64,000 nucleotides of DNA from Cypionkella sp. GTDB lineage: Bacteria > Pseudomonadota > Alphaproteobacteria > Rhodobacterales > Rhodobacteraceae. Under the pieces are notes generated by a model. It saw only the letters and a list, made by a program, of their open reading frames with translations, ran no database searches and was not told where the DNA came from. Below, piece by piece: positions 27,206 through 37,231 of this stretch. How positions within the stretch are numbered: the first letter of the stretch is position 1; every line of letters starts with the position of its first letter. The translations under genes were made by a program, and so were the position numbers. The stretch is from assembly GCF_028290025.1 (NCBI RefSeq), contig NZ_JAQGKQ010000083.1:43154-107153 (forward strand), given 5' to 3'.

Positions 27206-27229
27206 TCTGACCCGAACAGGTCAATAAAC

Positions 27230-27260
27230 GGGCCCCGTGGCAACGCGGGGCCCTTTGCTT
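27230..27260 (+). terminator. Terminator after rpsA
   Basis: GGGCCCCG (27230-27237) and CGGGGCCC (27246-27253) form a perfect 8-bp GC stem with an 8-base loop, followed by TTTGCTTT. Confidence 0.85.
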
Positions 27261-27387
27261 TGGCAGCTTTTGACTGCATTTTTGTTTGTGGATTTGGAAA
27301 TTATGCCTATAGTCCAATGCGTAACAGGTTGGCACGGCCGAGAATCCCAGCAAAAAGGGACGCGGCACCACAAGGGGGATATCGCGG

Positions 27388-27669
27388 ATGATCCGTTCTG
27401 AACTGATCCAAAAAATCGCGGATGAAAATCCGCATCTTACGCAGCGCCATGTTGAACGCATCGTCAACACGGTGTTCGAAGAAATTATTGACGCCCTCGC
27501 CAAAGGCGACCGGGTAGAGCTGCGCGGCTTCGGCGCTTTTTCGGTCAAAGCGCGTGATGCCCGCGTCGGTCGCAATCCGCGCACTGGCGAGGCGGTCAAG
27601 GTTGAGGATAAAAAGGTTCCGTTCTTTAAAACTGGCAAACTGCTGCGCGATCGGCTCAACACCAAATAA
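27388..27669 (+). CDS. ihfB: Integration host factor subunit beta
   Basis: This 93-residue HU/IHF-family protein begins [33 protein letters not shown]. It carries the DNA-arm sequence [27 protein letters not shown] with the intercalating Pro. It binds and bends DNA with IhfA. The rpsA-ihfB order is standard in proteobacteria. Confidence 0.96.
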   Translation: MIRSELIQKIADENPHLTQRHVERIVNTVFEEIIDALAKGDRVELRGFGAFSVKARDARVGRNPRTGEAVKVEDKKVPFFKTGKLLRDRLNTK

Positions 27670-27732
27670 GCCGCATTGCATGCGGGCCAATCTGCTCCAA
27701 TATAGGCGCAGCACCTGCGAAAAGGCGGTCCG

Positions 27733-28092
27733 ATGTTTCGTTTTCTGCGCTATCTGATTCTGGCGGCGGTGGGCTTGGCCCTGCTGATTGTGGCTTTGGC
27801 CAACCGCACCCCCGTGCTGTTAAAAGCCATGCCGGATGATCTGGCCGCGTTTCTTGGCGTGACGTGGCAGTTAGAGCTTCCGGTTTTCATGCTGCTGTTT
27901 TTTGGCATTGTCGCGGGCGTGCTGGTTGGCTTTTTGTGGGAATGGGCGCGTGAGCATAAGCACCGCGCCACAGCCTCAACCAAGTCCCGCCAAGTCACCC
28001 GGTTGGAGCGTGAACTTGCCACCATGCGCGACGCCACCTCGGTGCCGCAGGATGATGTGATAGCGCTGCTTGACCGACCCCGGCAGAAGTGA
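27733..28092 (+). CDS. lapA: LapA-domain (lipopolysaccharide assembly protein A) membrane protein
   Basis: This 119-residue protein has two membrane segments (about 5-22 and 48-70), then a cytoplasmic coiled-coil-like tail rich in Lys/Arg/Glu. This is the layout of LapA/DUF1049 proteins, linked in E. coli to control of lipopolysaccharide synthesis. It lies in the usual ihfB-lapA-trpF order of Rhodobacterales. Confidence 0.8.
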   Translation: MFRFLRYLILAAVGLALLIVALANRTPVLLKAMPDDLAAFLGVTWQLELPVFMLLFFGIVAGVLVGFLWEWAREHKHRATASTKSRQVTRLERELATMRDATSVPQDDVIALLDRPRQK

Positions 28093-28107
28093 TGCCAAAG
28101 ATTAACA

Positions 28108-28770
28108 ATGCCTGATATTCGCGTAAAAATCTGTGGCTTGCGCAGCCTAGCTGACGTGGCCGCCGTGTCTGCGGCGAAAGCCGCTTATGCGGGTTTTGTG
28201 TTTTTCCCGAAAAGCCCGCGCCATCTGACCATTCCGCAAGCCCGCGAATTGACCCTCGCCGCCCCCGTGGGTCTGGCGAAAGTAGCGCTTGTGGTCGATG
28301 CCGACGACGCCCTGCTCGATGCGATAACCGAGGCTATGCCTTTGGATATGCTGCAACTTCACGGCCATGAGACGCCTGAGCGTGTCGCTGAAATCCGCGC
28401 CCGCTACGGCCTGCCAGTGATGAAAGCCATTGGCGTTGCCGACGAAGGCGATCTCGAAGCCCTGATGGAGTATTCGCTGGTCGCCGATCAAATTCTGGTC
28501 GATGCCAAGCCGCCGAAGAACTCCGCCCTGCCCGGCGGCAACGGTCTGTCGTTCGACTGGAGGCTGGTCGCCCAACGCCGTTGGCTGCGCCCGTGGATGC
28601 TTGCAGGCGGCCTCACCCCGCACAACGTCGCCGAAGCCATCCGCCTAACCAACGCCCGGCAAGTCGATGTCTCCTCCGGCGTAGAATCCGGCCACGGCGT
28701 CAAAGACCCCGCCAAAATCAACGCCTTTGTTGAAGCTGCAACCCAAAACGGCCCGCCTATCTTACGTTGA
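28108..28770 (+). CDS. trpF: Phosphoribosylanthranilate isomerase
   Basis: This 220-residue TIM barrel has the catalytic Cys in VKICGL near the start. [13 protein letters not shown], the catalytic-type Asp in QILVDAKPP and the phosphate-binding [13 protein letters not shown] and [14 protein letters not shown] follow. It catalyses the third step of tryptophan synthesis from anthranilate. trpB usually follows trpF in related genomes but is absent here. Confidence 0.95.
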   Translation: MPDIRVKICGLRSLADVAAVSAAKAAYAGFVFFPKSPRHLTIPQARELTLAAPVGLAKVALVVDADDALLDAITEAMPLDMLQLHGHETPERVAEIRARYGLPVMKAIGVADEGDLEALMEYSLVADQILVDAKPPKNSALPGGNGLSFDWRLVAQRRWLRPWMLAGGLTPHNVAEAIRLTNARQVDVSSGVESGHGVKDPAKINAFVEAATQNGPPILR

Positions 28771-28842
28771 TCTGTTGCTGTAACTTCTCCAGTCCTCGCT
28801 TAGTTCGCACAATTTCACATTAGCCTAACATGGGACACCGCC

Positions 28843-29229
28843 ATGCCCGCCTACATCACTCTCGGCGCAAACGACCCAGTTATTGCCCACGCCTTCTACG
28901 ACGCGGTGCTTAAAACCATCGGCTGGGCCGCCCACGCCGATTTCCCCGGTGGTTGGAAATGCTATTCTGAGGCTGGCACCGGGATCGGCTTCAAATTCTG
29001 GGTCTGCCCGCCATTCAACGGGGAAGCCGCCAGCGCGGGCAACGGTCAAATGCTAGGATTACCCGCCCACAATCGCGATGAAGTCGATGCGTTCTACGCC
29101 ACCGCAATGGCGCTGGGTGCGACAGACGAAGGTGCCCCCGGCATCCGCGAGATTTACAGCCCGACTTGGTATGCAGCCTACCTACGCGACCCATCCGGCA
29201 ACAAACTGGCGGTGGTGTTTGAAGGTTAA
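28843..29229 (+). CDS. VOC/glyoxalase-superfamily protein
   Basis: This 128-residue protein has the paired beta-alpha-beta-beta-beta layout of the vicinal-oxygen-chelate superfamily: ITLGANDPVIAHAFYDAVL at the start and YAAYLRDPSGNKLAVVFEG at the end, the latter carrying a usual metal-binding Glu. The reaction cannot be assigned. It stands alone after trpF. Confidence 0.8.
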   Translation: MPAYITLGANDPVIAHAFYDAVLKTIGWAAHADFPGGWKCYSEAGTGIGFKFWVCPPFNGEAASAGNGQMLGLPAHNRDEVDAFYATAMALGATDEGAPGIREIYSPTWYAAYLRDPSGNKLAVVFEG

Positions 29230-29309
29230 CGAAATATGACCCGCCCCGCTAAGCCATTGATTTCTATAGGGACGCACCCCTGTCCGCGCGTGAACAACCT
29301 GAATCCCGC

Positions 29310-29546
29310 CTAAAATGCCTTGAACGTCATCGTCGTCAAAGTCCGCACGATCCCCGGAATATCGAACAGCTTTTCCGACAGATAATGCCCAACATCGGCA
29401 TCATCGGGGATGTAGATTTTCGCGATCAGATCATATTCGCCAGAGGTCGAATACAATTCCGAAACCACCTCGCGATCATAAATCGCAGTCGCGACCTCAT
29501 AGGTCTTGCCGGGGGTGCAGCGAAATTGAACGAACACGCAGATCAT
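29310..29546 (-). CDS. Stand-alone Lrp/AsnC effector (RAM) domain protein
   Basis: This 78-residue protein has the beta-alpha-beta-beta-alpha-beta pattern of the Lrp/AsnC ligand-binding domain (TPGKTYEVATAIYD, SGEYDLIAKIYIPDD, LFDIPGIVRTLTTMTFKAF) and no helix-turn-helix. Such stand-alone domains are common and may modulate full-length Lrp proteins or bind amino acids. No partner is visible. Confidence 0.8.
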   Translation of the reverse strand: MICVFVQFRCTPGKTYEVATAIYDREVVSELYSTSGEYDLIAKIYIPDDADVGHYLSEKLFDIPGIVRTLTTMTFKAF

Positions 29547-29592
29547 CGAAACCTCATTCTTTGCGTCACCCTACCCCAGCTAAAGCCAGAGT

Positions 29593-31131
29593 CTAGTCGT
29601 CACCCTGCGCCGATAAAGTCAGCGGCACCGAAGCCGGCCGCAAATCCTCCACCGTCAACACCTGCAGCGGCCGCGCCAGCCGGTTGCGGACCACCCACAT
29701 CAGCCGATGCTGCGCCCGCGTGATCGCCACGTAAGCCAGCCGTTTCCACAGCGGCACCCCCGCCTCCGATCGCCCCGCAGCCGCCGCCGCATACAAGTCC
29801 GGCGCGAACACCTGCACCGTCTCCCACTGCGACCCTTGAGCCTTATGGATCGTCACCGCCGCCCCATGCAGGAACGCCGCCCCCATCGTCGCAGCCGACG
29901 CGATGAACGGTTCATCCTCATCCGGACGCTCAATCTTGATGATCGAGGCGGCGGAAACCTGCGGATCTTCTGCCCCGACGACATGTATCTTCGCAAACCC
30001 GGGCCGATTGCCCGGCCCCAGGTAGATTACCTGCGCGCCCTTGATCAGCCCGCGCGCTTCCAGATCAATCCGCTTTTTGCGGTGCTTCAGCGGCAATTCG
30101 ATGCCGTCGCAAATCAACGGCTCACCGGGCAACAACTGATCAATCGGCGCGCCATGCGCCGCCCTGAAGGCCGTGATCAACCTGATCCGCGTCGCGTTGC
30201 GCCAGACCAAAACCGGGCTGCGCGCCATCAGATCAGCATCGACCCGCTCGGCCCAGACCACGCGATCATCTTTTTTCGAGGCAGCCTCAACCATCCGCTC
30301 AAACTCATCAAAGCTAAGGTTCGGGTCGCCCAAAGCGTGTGCCAGATCAAGGATCGGATTGTCCTGCGCTTGGCGGTGGATACGGCTGAGAACCAGCTTG
30401 CGGCCCTCGCCCAAACGGTCAAACACCATCTCACCCGACAACCCCACCGGAGCCAGCTGCGCCGGATCGCCGAATAGCACCAAAGTCGAGAAAATCTCCC
30501 GCAGATCGGTCAGCGCGCGTTCATCGAGCATCGAGGATTCGTCAACAAAACCGATATCGAGCGGTTCTTCGCGCCGCTTCCAGCCTTTGATGAAGTCGCT
30601 GCCACGCAGGCCCGCCGCAGCCAGCGCACCCGGAATGGAGGCCACGGTTTGATAGAACGCATGGGCACGGTCGAGCGCCAGTTCGGTCAGCCCCTCAACC
30701 ACTGGGCGCGGGCCTTGCCCGGTCAGCCATTCGGCGATCTTTTCATACTGCGGGTCATAGACGGGGGAATAAAGGATGCGGTGAATGGTCGTCGCAGCCA
30801 CGCCGCGCATTCGCAGCACCGAAGCCGCCTTGTTGGTCGGGGCCAAAATCGCCAGGGTCCGACGTTCCTTCCGCTTTTTCGGTTCGTAGTCGCCGGACAC
30901 CAGATCAACGCCCGCCGCCACCAGGGCCTTGTAGAGGCTGGCGAGCAGCATGGTTTTGCCGGACCCCGCCTTACCAACGACGGCCAGCACCGACGATTTA
31001 TCTTCCGGACGAGGCTCTAGCCCGCCCTTGTCCAAATCAACGCCCATACTGAACAATTCCGCCGAAACGCGGTCATAGGCTTCGGCCTGATCATCGGAGA
31101 AAGTGAGCTTTATGGGGGCAAGTTCGGTCAT
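29593..31131 (-). CDS. ATP-dependent RecD-like DNA helicase (SF1)
   Basis: About 512 residues. Walker A is VVGKAGSGKT (51-60), with APTNKAA and a Walker B-like DIGFVDESSML. Q/R-type motifs are LFGDPAQLAPVG, ATRIRLI and the C-terminal AVTIHKAQGSQWETVQVF and YVAITRAQHRLMWV, the UvrD-like domain of RecD/TraA helicases. The start at 31131 (MTELAPIKLT) is preferred over a frame extended 16 codons upstream. It may act in DNA repair or recombination; the exact role is unknown. Confidence 0.85.
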   Translation of the reverse strand: MTELAPIKLTFSDDQAEAYDRVSAELFSMGVDLDKGGLEPRPEDKSSVLAVVGKAGSGKTMLLASLYKALVAAGVDLVSGDYEPKKRKERRTLAILAPTNKAASVLRMRGVAATTIHRILYSPVYDPQYEKIAEWLTGQGPRPVVEGLTELALDRAHAFYQTVASIPGALAAAGLRGSDFIKGWKRREEPLDIGFVDESSMLDERALTDLREIFSTLVLFGDPAQLAPVGLSGEMVFDRLGEGRKLVLSRIHRQAQDNPILDLAHALGDPNLSFDEFERMVEAASKKDDRVVWAERVDADLMARSPVLVWRNATRIRLITAFRAAHGAPIDQLLPGEPLICDGIELPLKHRKKRIDLEARGLIKGAQVIYLGPGNRPGFAKIHVVGAEDPQVSAASIIKIERPDEDEPFIASAATMGAAFLHGAAVTIHKAQGSQWETVQVFAPDLYAAAAAGRSEAGVPLWKRLAYVAITRAQHRLMWVVRNRLARPLQVLTVEDLRPASVPLTLSAQGDD

Positions 31132-31263
31132 TTGCCCAACATAGGCGAGGATGCCGTGAAGGGCCAGACCTGAACCCAATGGCCGTTTCGCGGGGCATTG
31201 AGCCCCTTGAAACGGCGCTGCCGGGGATGGGTTCTGCGACGTGGCGCGGATGTTAGCTGCGGA

Positions 31264-31320
31264 GGGGGCCAGCCCCCGCTGCGCTCCCCCGGAATATTTA
31301 TGCCAATGTGAAACAATTGG
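31264..31320. repeat. Second copy of the extragenic element
   Basis: A GC hairpin (GGGGG CCAG CCCCC), then CTCCCCCGGAATATTTATG, then GTGAAACAATTGGCG, matching the layout of the 649-715 element. It lies between the helicase start and ccr end, both on the minus strand, so it may end the ccr transcript. Confidence 0.45.
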
Positions 31321-31332
31321 CGTTTTGCTACT

Positions 31333-32625
31333 TTAACGGTGCAAACTGGCGTCCAGCGTGTCTTCAAATGTGCGCAAACCTGTGCGGGGAGCTTGCACCA
31401 GCACCGCCATATTGCCGGGTTTGTGCTTGTTTGCGCGCATCAGCATATGCGCCGCAGGGATCTGTGCCCACTCAAAAACCTCCGACATGCAGGGGTCAAT
31501 CCGACGTTCGATCATCAGCTTATTCGCCGCTGCCGCCTGTTTCAGATGCGCGAAATGGCTGCCTTGCAGGCGTTTTTGGTGCATCCACATGTAGCGCACG
31601 TCGAAAGTGCAATTGAACCCGCTGGTGCCAGCGCAAATCACCACCATGCCACCTTTTTTGCACACCAGCGACGACACCGGGAAGGTCGCCTCGCCCGGAT
31701 GTTCGAACACCATATCGACGCTGATGCCCTTGCCGGTGATGTCCCAAATCGCTTTGCCAAAGCGGCGGGCCTCTTTGAGCCAATCGTTGTATTCCGGTGT
31801 ATTTACGGTTGGTAATTGGCCCCAGCATTTGAAATCATTGCGATTTATCACGCCCTTGGCACCCAGACCCATGACGAAATCACGCTTGGATTCGTCGGAG
31901 ATCACACCGATTGCATTCGCGCCTGCGGTGTTGATCAGTTGGATTGCGAACGAACCAAGGCCGCCCGATGCGCCCCAAACCAGAACATTCTGCCCCGGTT
32001 TCAGATCATGCGGCTCATGGCCGAACAGCATCCGGTAGGCGGTCGCCAAGGTGAGCGTGTAGCAGGCGGATTCCTCCCATGTCAGATGCTTCGGACGAGG
32101 CATCAACTGCTGCGCTTGCACGCGGGTGAACTGGGCGAAGCTGCCGTCCGGGGTCTCGTAGCCCCAGATCCGCTGGCTGGGCGAGAACATCGGATCGCCG
32201 CCGTTACATTCCTCGTCATCGCCGTCGTCTTGGTTGCAGTGCACCACAACCTCATCGCCGACCTTCCAGCGTTTCACCTTGTCGCCGACCGCCCAGACGA
32301 TGCCAGACGCATCCGAGCCCGCGACGTGAAACGGCTGTTTATGGCCATCAAACGGGCTGATCGGCACGCCCAAGGCCGCCCAAACGCCGTTGTAATTGAC
32401 CCCAGCCGCCATCACCAGAACCAGCACCTCATTGCTGTCGAGGCTCCAAGTATCGACGACCTCAACCTGCATCGCGGTATCGGGCTCGCCATGCCGCGCT
32501 TGCCGGATCGACCACGCATACATTTTTGCCGGAACATGACCCAAGGGTGGCATTTCGCCAATCTCGTACAGATCCTTGATCGGAGCCTCATAGGGAATGA
32601 TCGCCGAAGCAGTATCCAGAGCCAT
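31333..32625 (-). CDS. ccr: Crotonyl-CoA carboxylase/reductase
   Basis: This 430-residue MDR-family protein has GVNYNGVWAALGVPISPFDGH, HCNQDDGDDEECNGGDPMFSPSQRIWGYETPDGSFAQF, NADPH-binding VWGASGGLGSFAIQLI and FEHPGEATFPVSSLVCKKGG, a typical Ccr pattern. It reductively carboxylates crotonyl-CoA to ethylmalonyl-CoA, the committed step of the ethylmalonyl-CoA pathway for acetate-type growth. Start at 32625 has GGAGG five bases upstream. ecm (mutase), mch and the malyl-CoA gene lie nearby. Confidence 0.96.
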   Translation of the reverse strand: MALDTASAIIPYEAPIKDLYEIGEMPPLGHVPAKMYAWSIRQARHGEPDTAMQVEVVDTWSLDSNEVLVLVMAAGVNYNGVWAALGVPISPFDGHKQPFHVAGSDASGIVWAVGDKVKRWKVGDEVVVHCNQDDGDDEECNGGDPMFSPSQRIWGYETPDGSFAQFTRVQAQQLMPRPKHLTWEESACYTLTLATAYRMLFGHEPHDLKPGQNVLVWGASGGLGSFAIQLINTAGANAIGVISDESKRDFVMGLGAKGVINRNDFKCWGQLPTVNTPEYNDWLKEARRFGKAIWDITGKGISVDMVFEHPGEATFPVSSLVCKKGGMVVICAGTSGFNCTFDVRYMWMHQKRLQGSHFAHLKQAAAANKLMIERRIDPCMSEVFEWAQIPAAHMLMRANKHKPGNMAVLVQAPRTGLRTFEDTLDASLHR

Positions 32626-32752
32626 GCCAGCCTCCAACAAATGCCGCGTCGCAGAATCGATGCGGATTCAAGCATTGATAGCCAGCCATCGCGCAACTTT
32701 GCAATAGTCTTTAGGGCTATTTTGTAACTTTATGTCTGCTGCGTAGCGGCGA

Positions 32753-34099
32753 CTACTCCAAACGCTGTAAGACTGAGGCCGCGTAAAATGCGATCAGCGT
32801 GGCTGAGCCAGCGGTGATCGCCAAGTTTTCGTCTATCAATCTGCGATGCAACAAGGGTTCCAAACCTTCGTCCAAGGTGGCCTGCACCCCTTGGGGGGAG
32901 AGCTTAAGCACCGCGCCATGTGCGTTTAGGCGGGCTTGCAGAGCGATCATCCCTTCCAACAACGCCGCGCGATCCGCGGGGTTTTGCGTTAGCGCGGCGG
33001 CGACTAACGGCACTGGCAACACCGGCACGACTTTGGTGATTTCCGCCATCAGATGAGCACCCAGTTCTTCGGTAGGGGCATCCGGCGCGTCACGGAGAAA
33101 GCGCCGTAGCGACACCGGCGGGCCGAAGCCAGCCGCCGTTGTGCCAAAGCCCTTGAAACGGCCACGAGACTTGCGCCATATATTGCGCAGAATAAATTTT
33201 ATAGTTGCCAGCGGCTTACCGCGAAATCTACGGCTGCCAGCCTGTGCGGCGTCGGTCAAAATCCGGTCTTCCAGCACACGGTCATAGGCCAGACCCACCG
33301 GGACAAACACCACGTCCCGCCCGCCGGGCTCGTAGGCCGAGACGATGTAAGACAGCAGCCCCATCTTGGCAGCACCCACGCGACCATCCAACGACAGCCC
33401 GCCTTCCGGAAAAATCGCCTGCGTGGTGCCCTGCGCCGTCGCCATCTGCACATAGCGCGCCAGCACCCGGCGGTAGAGCGTGTTGCGACTGCGGCGCCTG
33501 ATGAAGTAGGCGCCCATAGAGCGGATCAGCGCGCTCAGCGGCCAGATCCGCGCCCATTCGCCAACCGCGTAAGAAATCGCCGAGCGGTTGGCGACCAGCC
33601 AAGTGATCAGCACGTAATCCATGTTAGAGCGATGGTTCATCACAAAGATTACCGTGGCCTTGGGGTCGATATGCGCCAAAGCGGCATCGACTTTGCCAAT
33701 CCGCACCCGGTAGGCCAATCGGGACAGCCAGCGCGCAAGACGAATTGCCACGCCGAAGTACAACGTTGCCGAAAACCCCGGCACAATTTCGCGGGCATAG
33801 CGGCGGGCTTCCTCAAACGCCACCGAACCCGGCACTCCGGTCTCGGCCGCGTGGTCGGCCACCGCTTCGAGGACGCGCAAATCGTAAGACAGTCGCACGA
33901 TCATGTCCTGTCTGCGCGCAAGTTTGAAGAATTCGATCGGGCGATCTAGGCGTTTGTTCAGCCGCGCCAGAGCCTTTTCGGCGCGTTTGCGAAAGAACCA
34001 GCGCACAGATGGGAACAGAAAATGCGAGGCCAACGTGATCGCAGCAAATGCGAGGATCAAAAGCAGCAACCAGAATGGGACCACGACGGGCTGTGTCAT
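32753..34099 (-). CDS. Glycerol-phosphate / lysophosphatidate-type acyltransferase
   Basis: This 448-residue protein has an N-terminal membrane segment (8-28). The acyltransferase block has catalytic VMNHRSNMDYV (HX4D), FIRRRSRNTLYRRV, IFPEGGLSLDGR and FVPVGLAYDRVLED, as in PlsB/PlsC enzymes. It transfers acyl chains to glycerol-3-phosphate or lysophosphatidate at the inner membrane. It is longer than PlsC and shorter than E. coli PlsB. It lies between ccr and ecm; any link to that pathway is unknown. Confidence 0.82.
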   Translation of the reverse strand: MTQPVVVPFWLLLLILAFAAITLASHFLFPSVRWFFRKRAEKALARLNKRLDRPIEFFKLARRQDMIVRLSYDLRVLEAVADHAAETGVPGSVAFEEARRYAREIVPGFSATLYFGVAIRLARWLSRLAYRVRIGKVDAALAHIDPKATVIFVMNHRSNMDYVLITWLVANRSAISYAVGEWARIWPLSALIRSMGAYFIRRRSRNTLYRRVLARYVQMATAQGTTQAIFPEGGLSLDGRVGAAKMGLLSYIVSAYEPGGRDVVFVPVGLAYDRVLEDRILTDAAQAGSRRFRGKPLATIKFILRNIWRKSRGRFKGFGTTAAGFGPPVSLRRFLRDAPDAPTEELGAHLMAEITKVVPVLPVPLVAAALTQNPADRAALLEGMIALQARLNAHGAVLKLSPQGVQATLDEGLEPLLHRRLIDENLAITAGSATLIAFYAASVLQRLE

Positions 34100-34233
34100 G
34101 CTGCATCATTGCCAGTGTGAGGTTGGGTTTCAAAGCCCTCAATCGGCAATGCATAGATTTTTGGTGACCGCGCCTTCAAGCGAAAACTGCTTTGCCGCGC
34201 TGCAGCGAATTGACACTTTCGATAAATTGCGCT

Positions 34234-34254
34234 TATTGCTTCATGTACGCAATA
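34234..34254. promoter_or_regulatory. Dyad upstream of ecm
   Basis: TATTGC (34234-34239) and GCAATA (34249-34254) flank nine bases, about 32 bp before the ecm ATG, with further TTGC steps around. A TTTGCAA motif also sits upstream of ccr near 32700. ScfR-type regulators of short-chain acyl-CoA metabolism bind TTGCAA-like sites, so a shared regulator is possible. Confidence 0.35.
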
Positions 34255-34285
34255 TACTTGCTTCACAAATCCAGGGAGGCCCGAG

Positions 34286-36244
34286 ATGGTGACTAAGGAA
34301 AACCCGTGGTTGTTTCGGACATATGCGGGTCATTCGACTGCCACGGCCTCAAACGCGCTTTACCGCAACAATTTGGCGAAGGGGCAGACCGGGCTTTCGG
34401 TGGCCTTCGATTTGCCAACCCAAACCGGCTACGATTCCGATCATGAGTTGGCCCGTGGCGAAGTGGGCAAGGTGGGCGTGCCGGTCAATCATTTGGGCGA
34501 TATGAGGGCGTTGTTCAAAGATATCCCCTTGGAACGCATGAATACTTCTATGACGATTAACGCTACCGCCCCTTGGCTTTTGGCGCTTTATATCGCTGTG
34601 GCGGAAGAGCAGGGAGCAGATCTGACCGCTCTGCAAGGCACCGTTCAGAACGATATTATCAAAGAATATTTATCGCGCGGCACTTACATTGCGCCGCCTG
34701 CGCCGTCGTTAAGGATGACCACTGACATCGCGGCTTTCACGCAAAAGAATTTGCCCAAATGGAATCCGATGAACATTTGTTCGTATCATTTGCAAGAGGC
34801 CGGAGCGACGCCGGAACAGGAACTGGCATTTGCCCTCGCCACTGCCTGCGCTGTGCTTGATGATCTAAAAGGTAAAGTTTCAACCGCTGATTTCCCTAGT
34901 ATGGTGGGCAGAATATCGTTTTTTGTCAACGCAGGCATTCGCTTCGTGACTGAGATTTGCAAGATGCGGGCGTTTGTTGATCTTTGGGACGAAATTTGCC
35001 TTGCCCGTTATGGTATTACTGACGCCAAACATCGGCGGTTCCGCTATGGGGTTCAGGTCAACTCACTGGGTCTCACCGAGCAGCAGCCCGAGAACAACGT
35101 ATATCGCATTTTAATCGAAATGCTGGCCGTGACACTGTCAAAGAATGCCCGCGCTCGGGCCGTGCAACTACCTGCTTGGAACGAAGCATTGGGACTGCCC
35201 CGGCCTTGGGATCAGCAGTGGTCTTTGCGGATGCAGCAAATATTGGCCTATGAGACCGATTTGTTGGAATACGACGATCTGTTTGACGGTAATCCGGCCA
35301 TTGAGCGCAAGGTCGCGATGCTCAAGGACGGGGCGCGCGCCGAGTTGGCACAAATTGACGCGATGGGTGGGGCGGTTGCGGCGATTGACTACATGAAGGC
35401 GCGGCTGGTGGAAGCCAACGCCGAACGCATCGCCAAGATTGAGTCGCATGAAACCACGGTGGTTGGCGTCAACGCTTGGATTGAAACCACGCCAAGCCCG
35501 CTGACCGCAGGCGATGGCTCCATTATGGTGGCTGACCCAAAAGCGGAGGCCGATCAGATCGCTCGACTGAGCGAATGGCGCAGTGTGCGCGACGAAAATG
35601 CCGTGCAGAGCGCTCTGCGCGGCCTACGTGCCGCCGCCGCGTCCGGCGCGAATATCATGCCGGCCTCTATCACGGCGGCAAAAGCTGGGGCGACCACGGG
35701 CGAGTGGGGATTAATGGTGCGCAGTGCTTTCGGCGAATATCGCGCCCCGACCGGCGTTTCCCGCAACCCTTCAAACCGTACCGAGGGGCTGGAGCCGATC
35801 CGCGAAGCCGTGCAAGTTCTTTCTGCCAAACTCGGTCGGCCGCTTAAATTTATTGTTGGAAAGCCGGGGCTTGACGGCCATTCCAACGGCGCAGAACAAA
35901 TAGCGGCCCGCGCCCGGGATTGTGGCATGGACATCCACTACGAAGGCATCCGTCTGACCCCTGCGGAGATCGTCAATGCCGCCGTACAGCAAAATGCCCA
36001 TGTCATCGGCCTGTCGATCCTGTCGGGCAGCCATATCCCGCTGATCCGCGACACTCTGTTAAGAATGCAGCAAGCCGGCCTGTCGCAGATTCCTCTGATC
36101 GTCGGCGGTATCATCCCAGAAGATGACGCGAATGCGCTGCGCGCCATGGGTGTCGCCGCCGTTTACACGCCGAAAGACTTTGAGATGAACCGAATTATGA
36201 TGGATATTGTAACGCTCGTCGATAGGGCTGCGACTGCCGCCTAA
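34286..36244 (+). CDS. ecm: Ethylmalonyl-CoA mutase (B12-dependent)
   Basis: This 652-residue mutase has the methylmalonyl-CoA-mutase-type barrel ([71 protein letters not shown]). The C-terminal cobalamin domain has [28 protein letters not shown] and VGGIIPEDD. It converts ethylmalonyl-CoA to methylsuccinyl-CoA. Single-chain length and proximity to ccr and mch identify it as Ecm (also called MeaA), not methylmalonyl-CoA mutase. GGAGG precedes the ATG. Confidence 0.94.
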   Translation: MVTKENPWLFRTYAGHSTATASNALYRNNLAKGQTGLSVAFDLPTQTGYDSDHELARGEVGKVGVPVNHLGDMRALFKDIPLERMNTSMTINATAPWLLALYIAVAEEQGADLTALQGTVQNDIIKEYLSRGTYIAPPAPSLRMTTDIAAFTQKNLPKWNPMNICSYHLQEAGATPEQELAFALATACAVLDDLKGKVSTADFPSMVGRISFFVNAGIRFVTEICKMRAFVDLWDEICLARYGITDAKHRRFRYGVQVNSLGLTEQQPENNVYRILIEMLAVTLSKNARARAVQLPAWNEALGLPRPWDQQWSLRMQQILAYETDLLEYDDLFDGNPAIERKVAMLKDGARAELAQIDAMGGAVAAIDYMKARLVEANAERIAKIESHETTVVGVNAWIETTPSPLTAGDGSIMVADPKAEADQIARLSEWRSVRDENAVQSALRGLRAAAASGANIMPASITAAKAGATTGEWGLMVRSAFGEYRAPTGVSRNPSNRTEGLEPIREAVQVLSAKLGRPLKFIVGKPGLDGHSNGAEQIAARARDCGMDIHYEGIRLTPAEIVNAAVQQNAHVIGLSILSGSHIPLIRDTLLRMQQAGLSQIPLIVGGIIPEDDANALRAMGVAAVYTPKDFEMNRIMMDIVTLVDRAATAA

Positions 36245-36297
36245 CTGCTTTCCTCGCGCTTCGAAACACCCTAGTTTTGGCGAAAGCGGAGGAAAAT

Positions 36298-37002
36298 ATG
36301 ACACATCATATCGGAGCCAAACCTGGCGAGATTGCTGAAACTGTGCTGCTGCCCGGCGATCCCTACCGTGCTCGTTGGGCGGCGCAGCGCTACCTTGAAA
36401 ATCCGGTGCTTGTGAATGAGGTCCGGGGTATGCTCGGCTACACCGGCACATGGCGCGGGCATCAGGTGACAATTCACGGCTCGGGTATGGGGATGCCGTC
36501 TCTGTCAATCTATGCCAATGAATTGATTAAAGATTTTGGCGCGCGGACCTTGATCCGCATTGGCTCTGCGGGCGCGATGCAGCCGCATGTGAAGCTGCGT
36601 GATGTGGTTTTGGCGCAGACTGCCAGCACATGCGGCAGCCCGTCGCAAAGCGTGTTTCGAGAGCTCAATTTCGCACCCTGCGCCGATTTTGGCCTGCTTA
36701 CAGCGGCGCATAGAGCCGCGCTAAAAATCGGCGTGCCCGTGCATGTTGGCGGGATATTCTCCTCCGATACATTCTACGATGAACGCCCCGACCTGTCGGA
36801 TCAGTTGCAACGCCACGGCACTTTGTGTGTCGAGATGGAGGCCGCAGAGCTTTATATGCTGGCCGCCCGCTACAATCGGCGCGCATTGGCGGTTTTAACA
36901 ATTTCCGACCATCTTTTGACGGATGAAGCCTTGCCGGCGGATCAGCGCGAAACAAGCTTTGGCGCGATGGTTGAGGTGGCGCTAGAGGCTGCCTTCGCCT
37001 GA
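36298..37002 (+). CDS. deoD: Purine-nucleoside phosphorylase, DeoD type
   Basis: 234 residues. [64 protein letters not shown] and the active-site [12 protein letters not shown] and [10 protein letters not shown] match the hexameric high-molecular-weight PNP family. It cleaves purine nucleosides with phosphate. The start at 36298 has GGAGG upstream; an upstream ATG at 36277 is less likely. Confidence 0.93.
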   Translation: MTHHIGAKPGEIAETVLLPGDPYRARWAAQRYLENPVLVNEVRGMLGYTGTWRGHQVTIHGSGMGMPSLSIYANELIKDFGARTLIRIGSAGAMQPHVKLRDVVLAQTASTCGSPSQSVFRELNFAPCADFGLLTAAHRAALKIGVPVHVGGIFSSDTFYDERPDLSDQLQRHGTLCVEMEAAELYMLAARYNRRALAVLTISDHLLTDEALPADQRETSFGAMVEVALEAAFA

Positions 37003-37136
37003 TGCGCACGCGAAAGGATGACGGATTTTATGACCTGCGGTTTGCCGATCACCGAATGTTTTAATGATCTCAACGGCTTTGATCGCCGACGTCTTGAGTT
37101 CGCGCGCCGCCACGATCCAATTGCAGCGCGCTGCTC

Positions 37137-37162
37137 GGCTCTGCAAAATGCTTTGCAGAGCC
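37137..37162. repeat. Perfect 11-bp inverted repeat (hairpin) between deoD and the aldo/keto reductase
   Basis: GGCTCTGCAAA (37137-37147) and TTTGCAGAGCC (37152-37162) are perfect arms with a four-base loop. No T-run follows, so it is not a classic terminator. It lies 69 bases before the aldo/keto reductase start. Confidence 0.6.
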
Positions 37163-37231
37163 AACGACATGCGACCTTGACCTTACCGATTCGTGGGCGT
37201 CTATTGCGCAGCCCTAGCGTAGGAGACGCCC

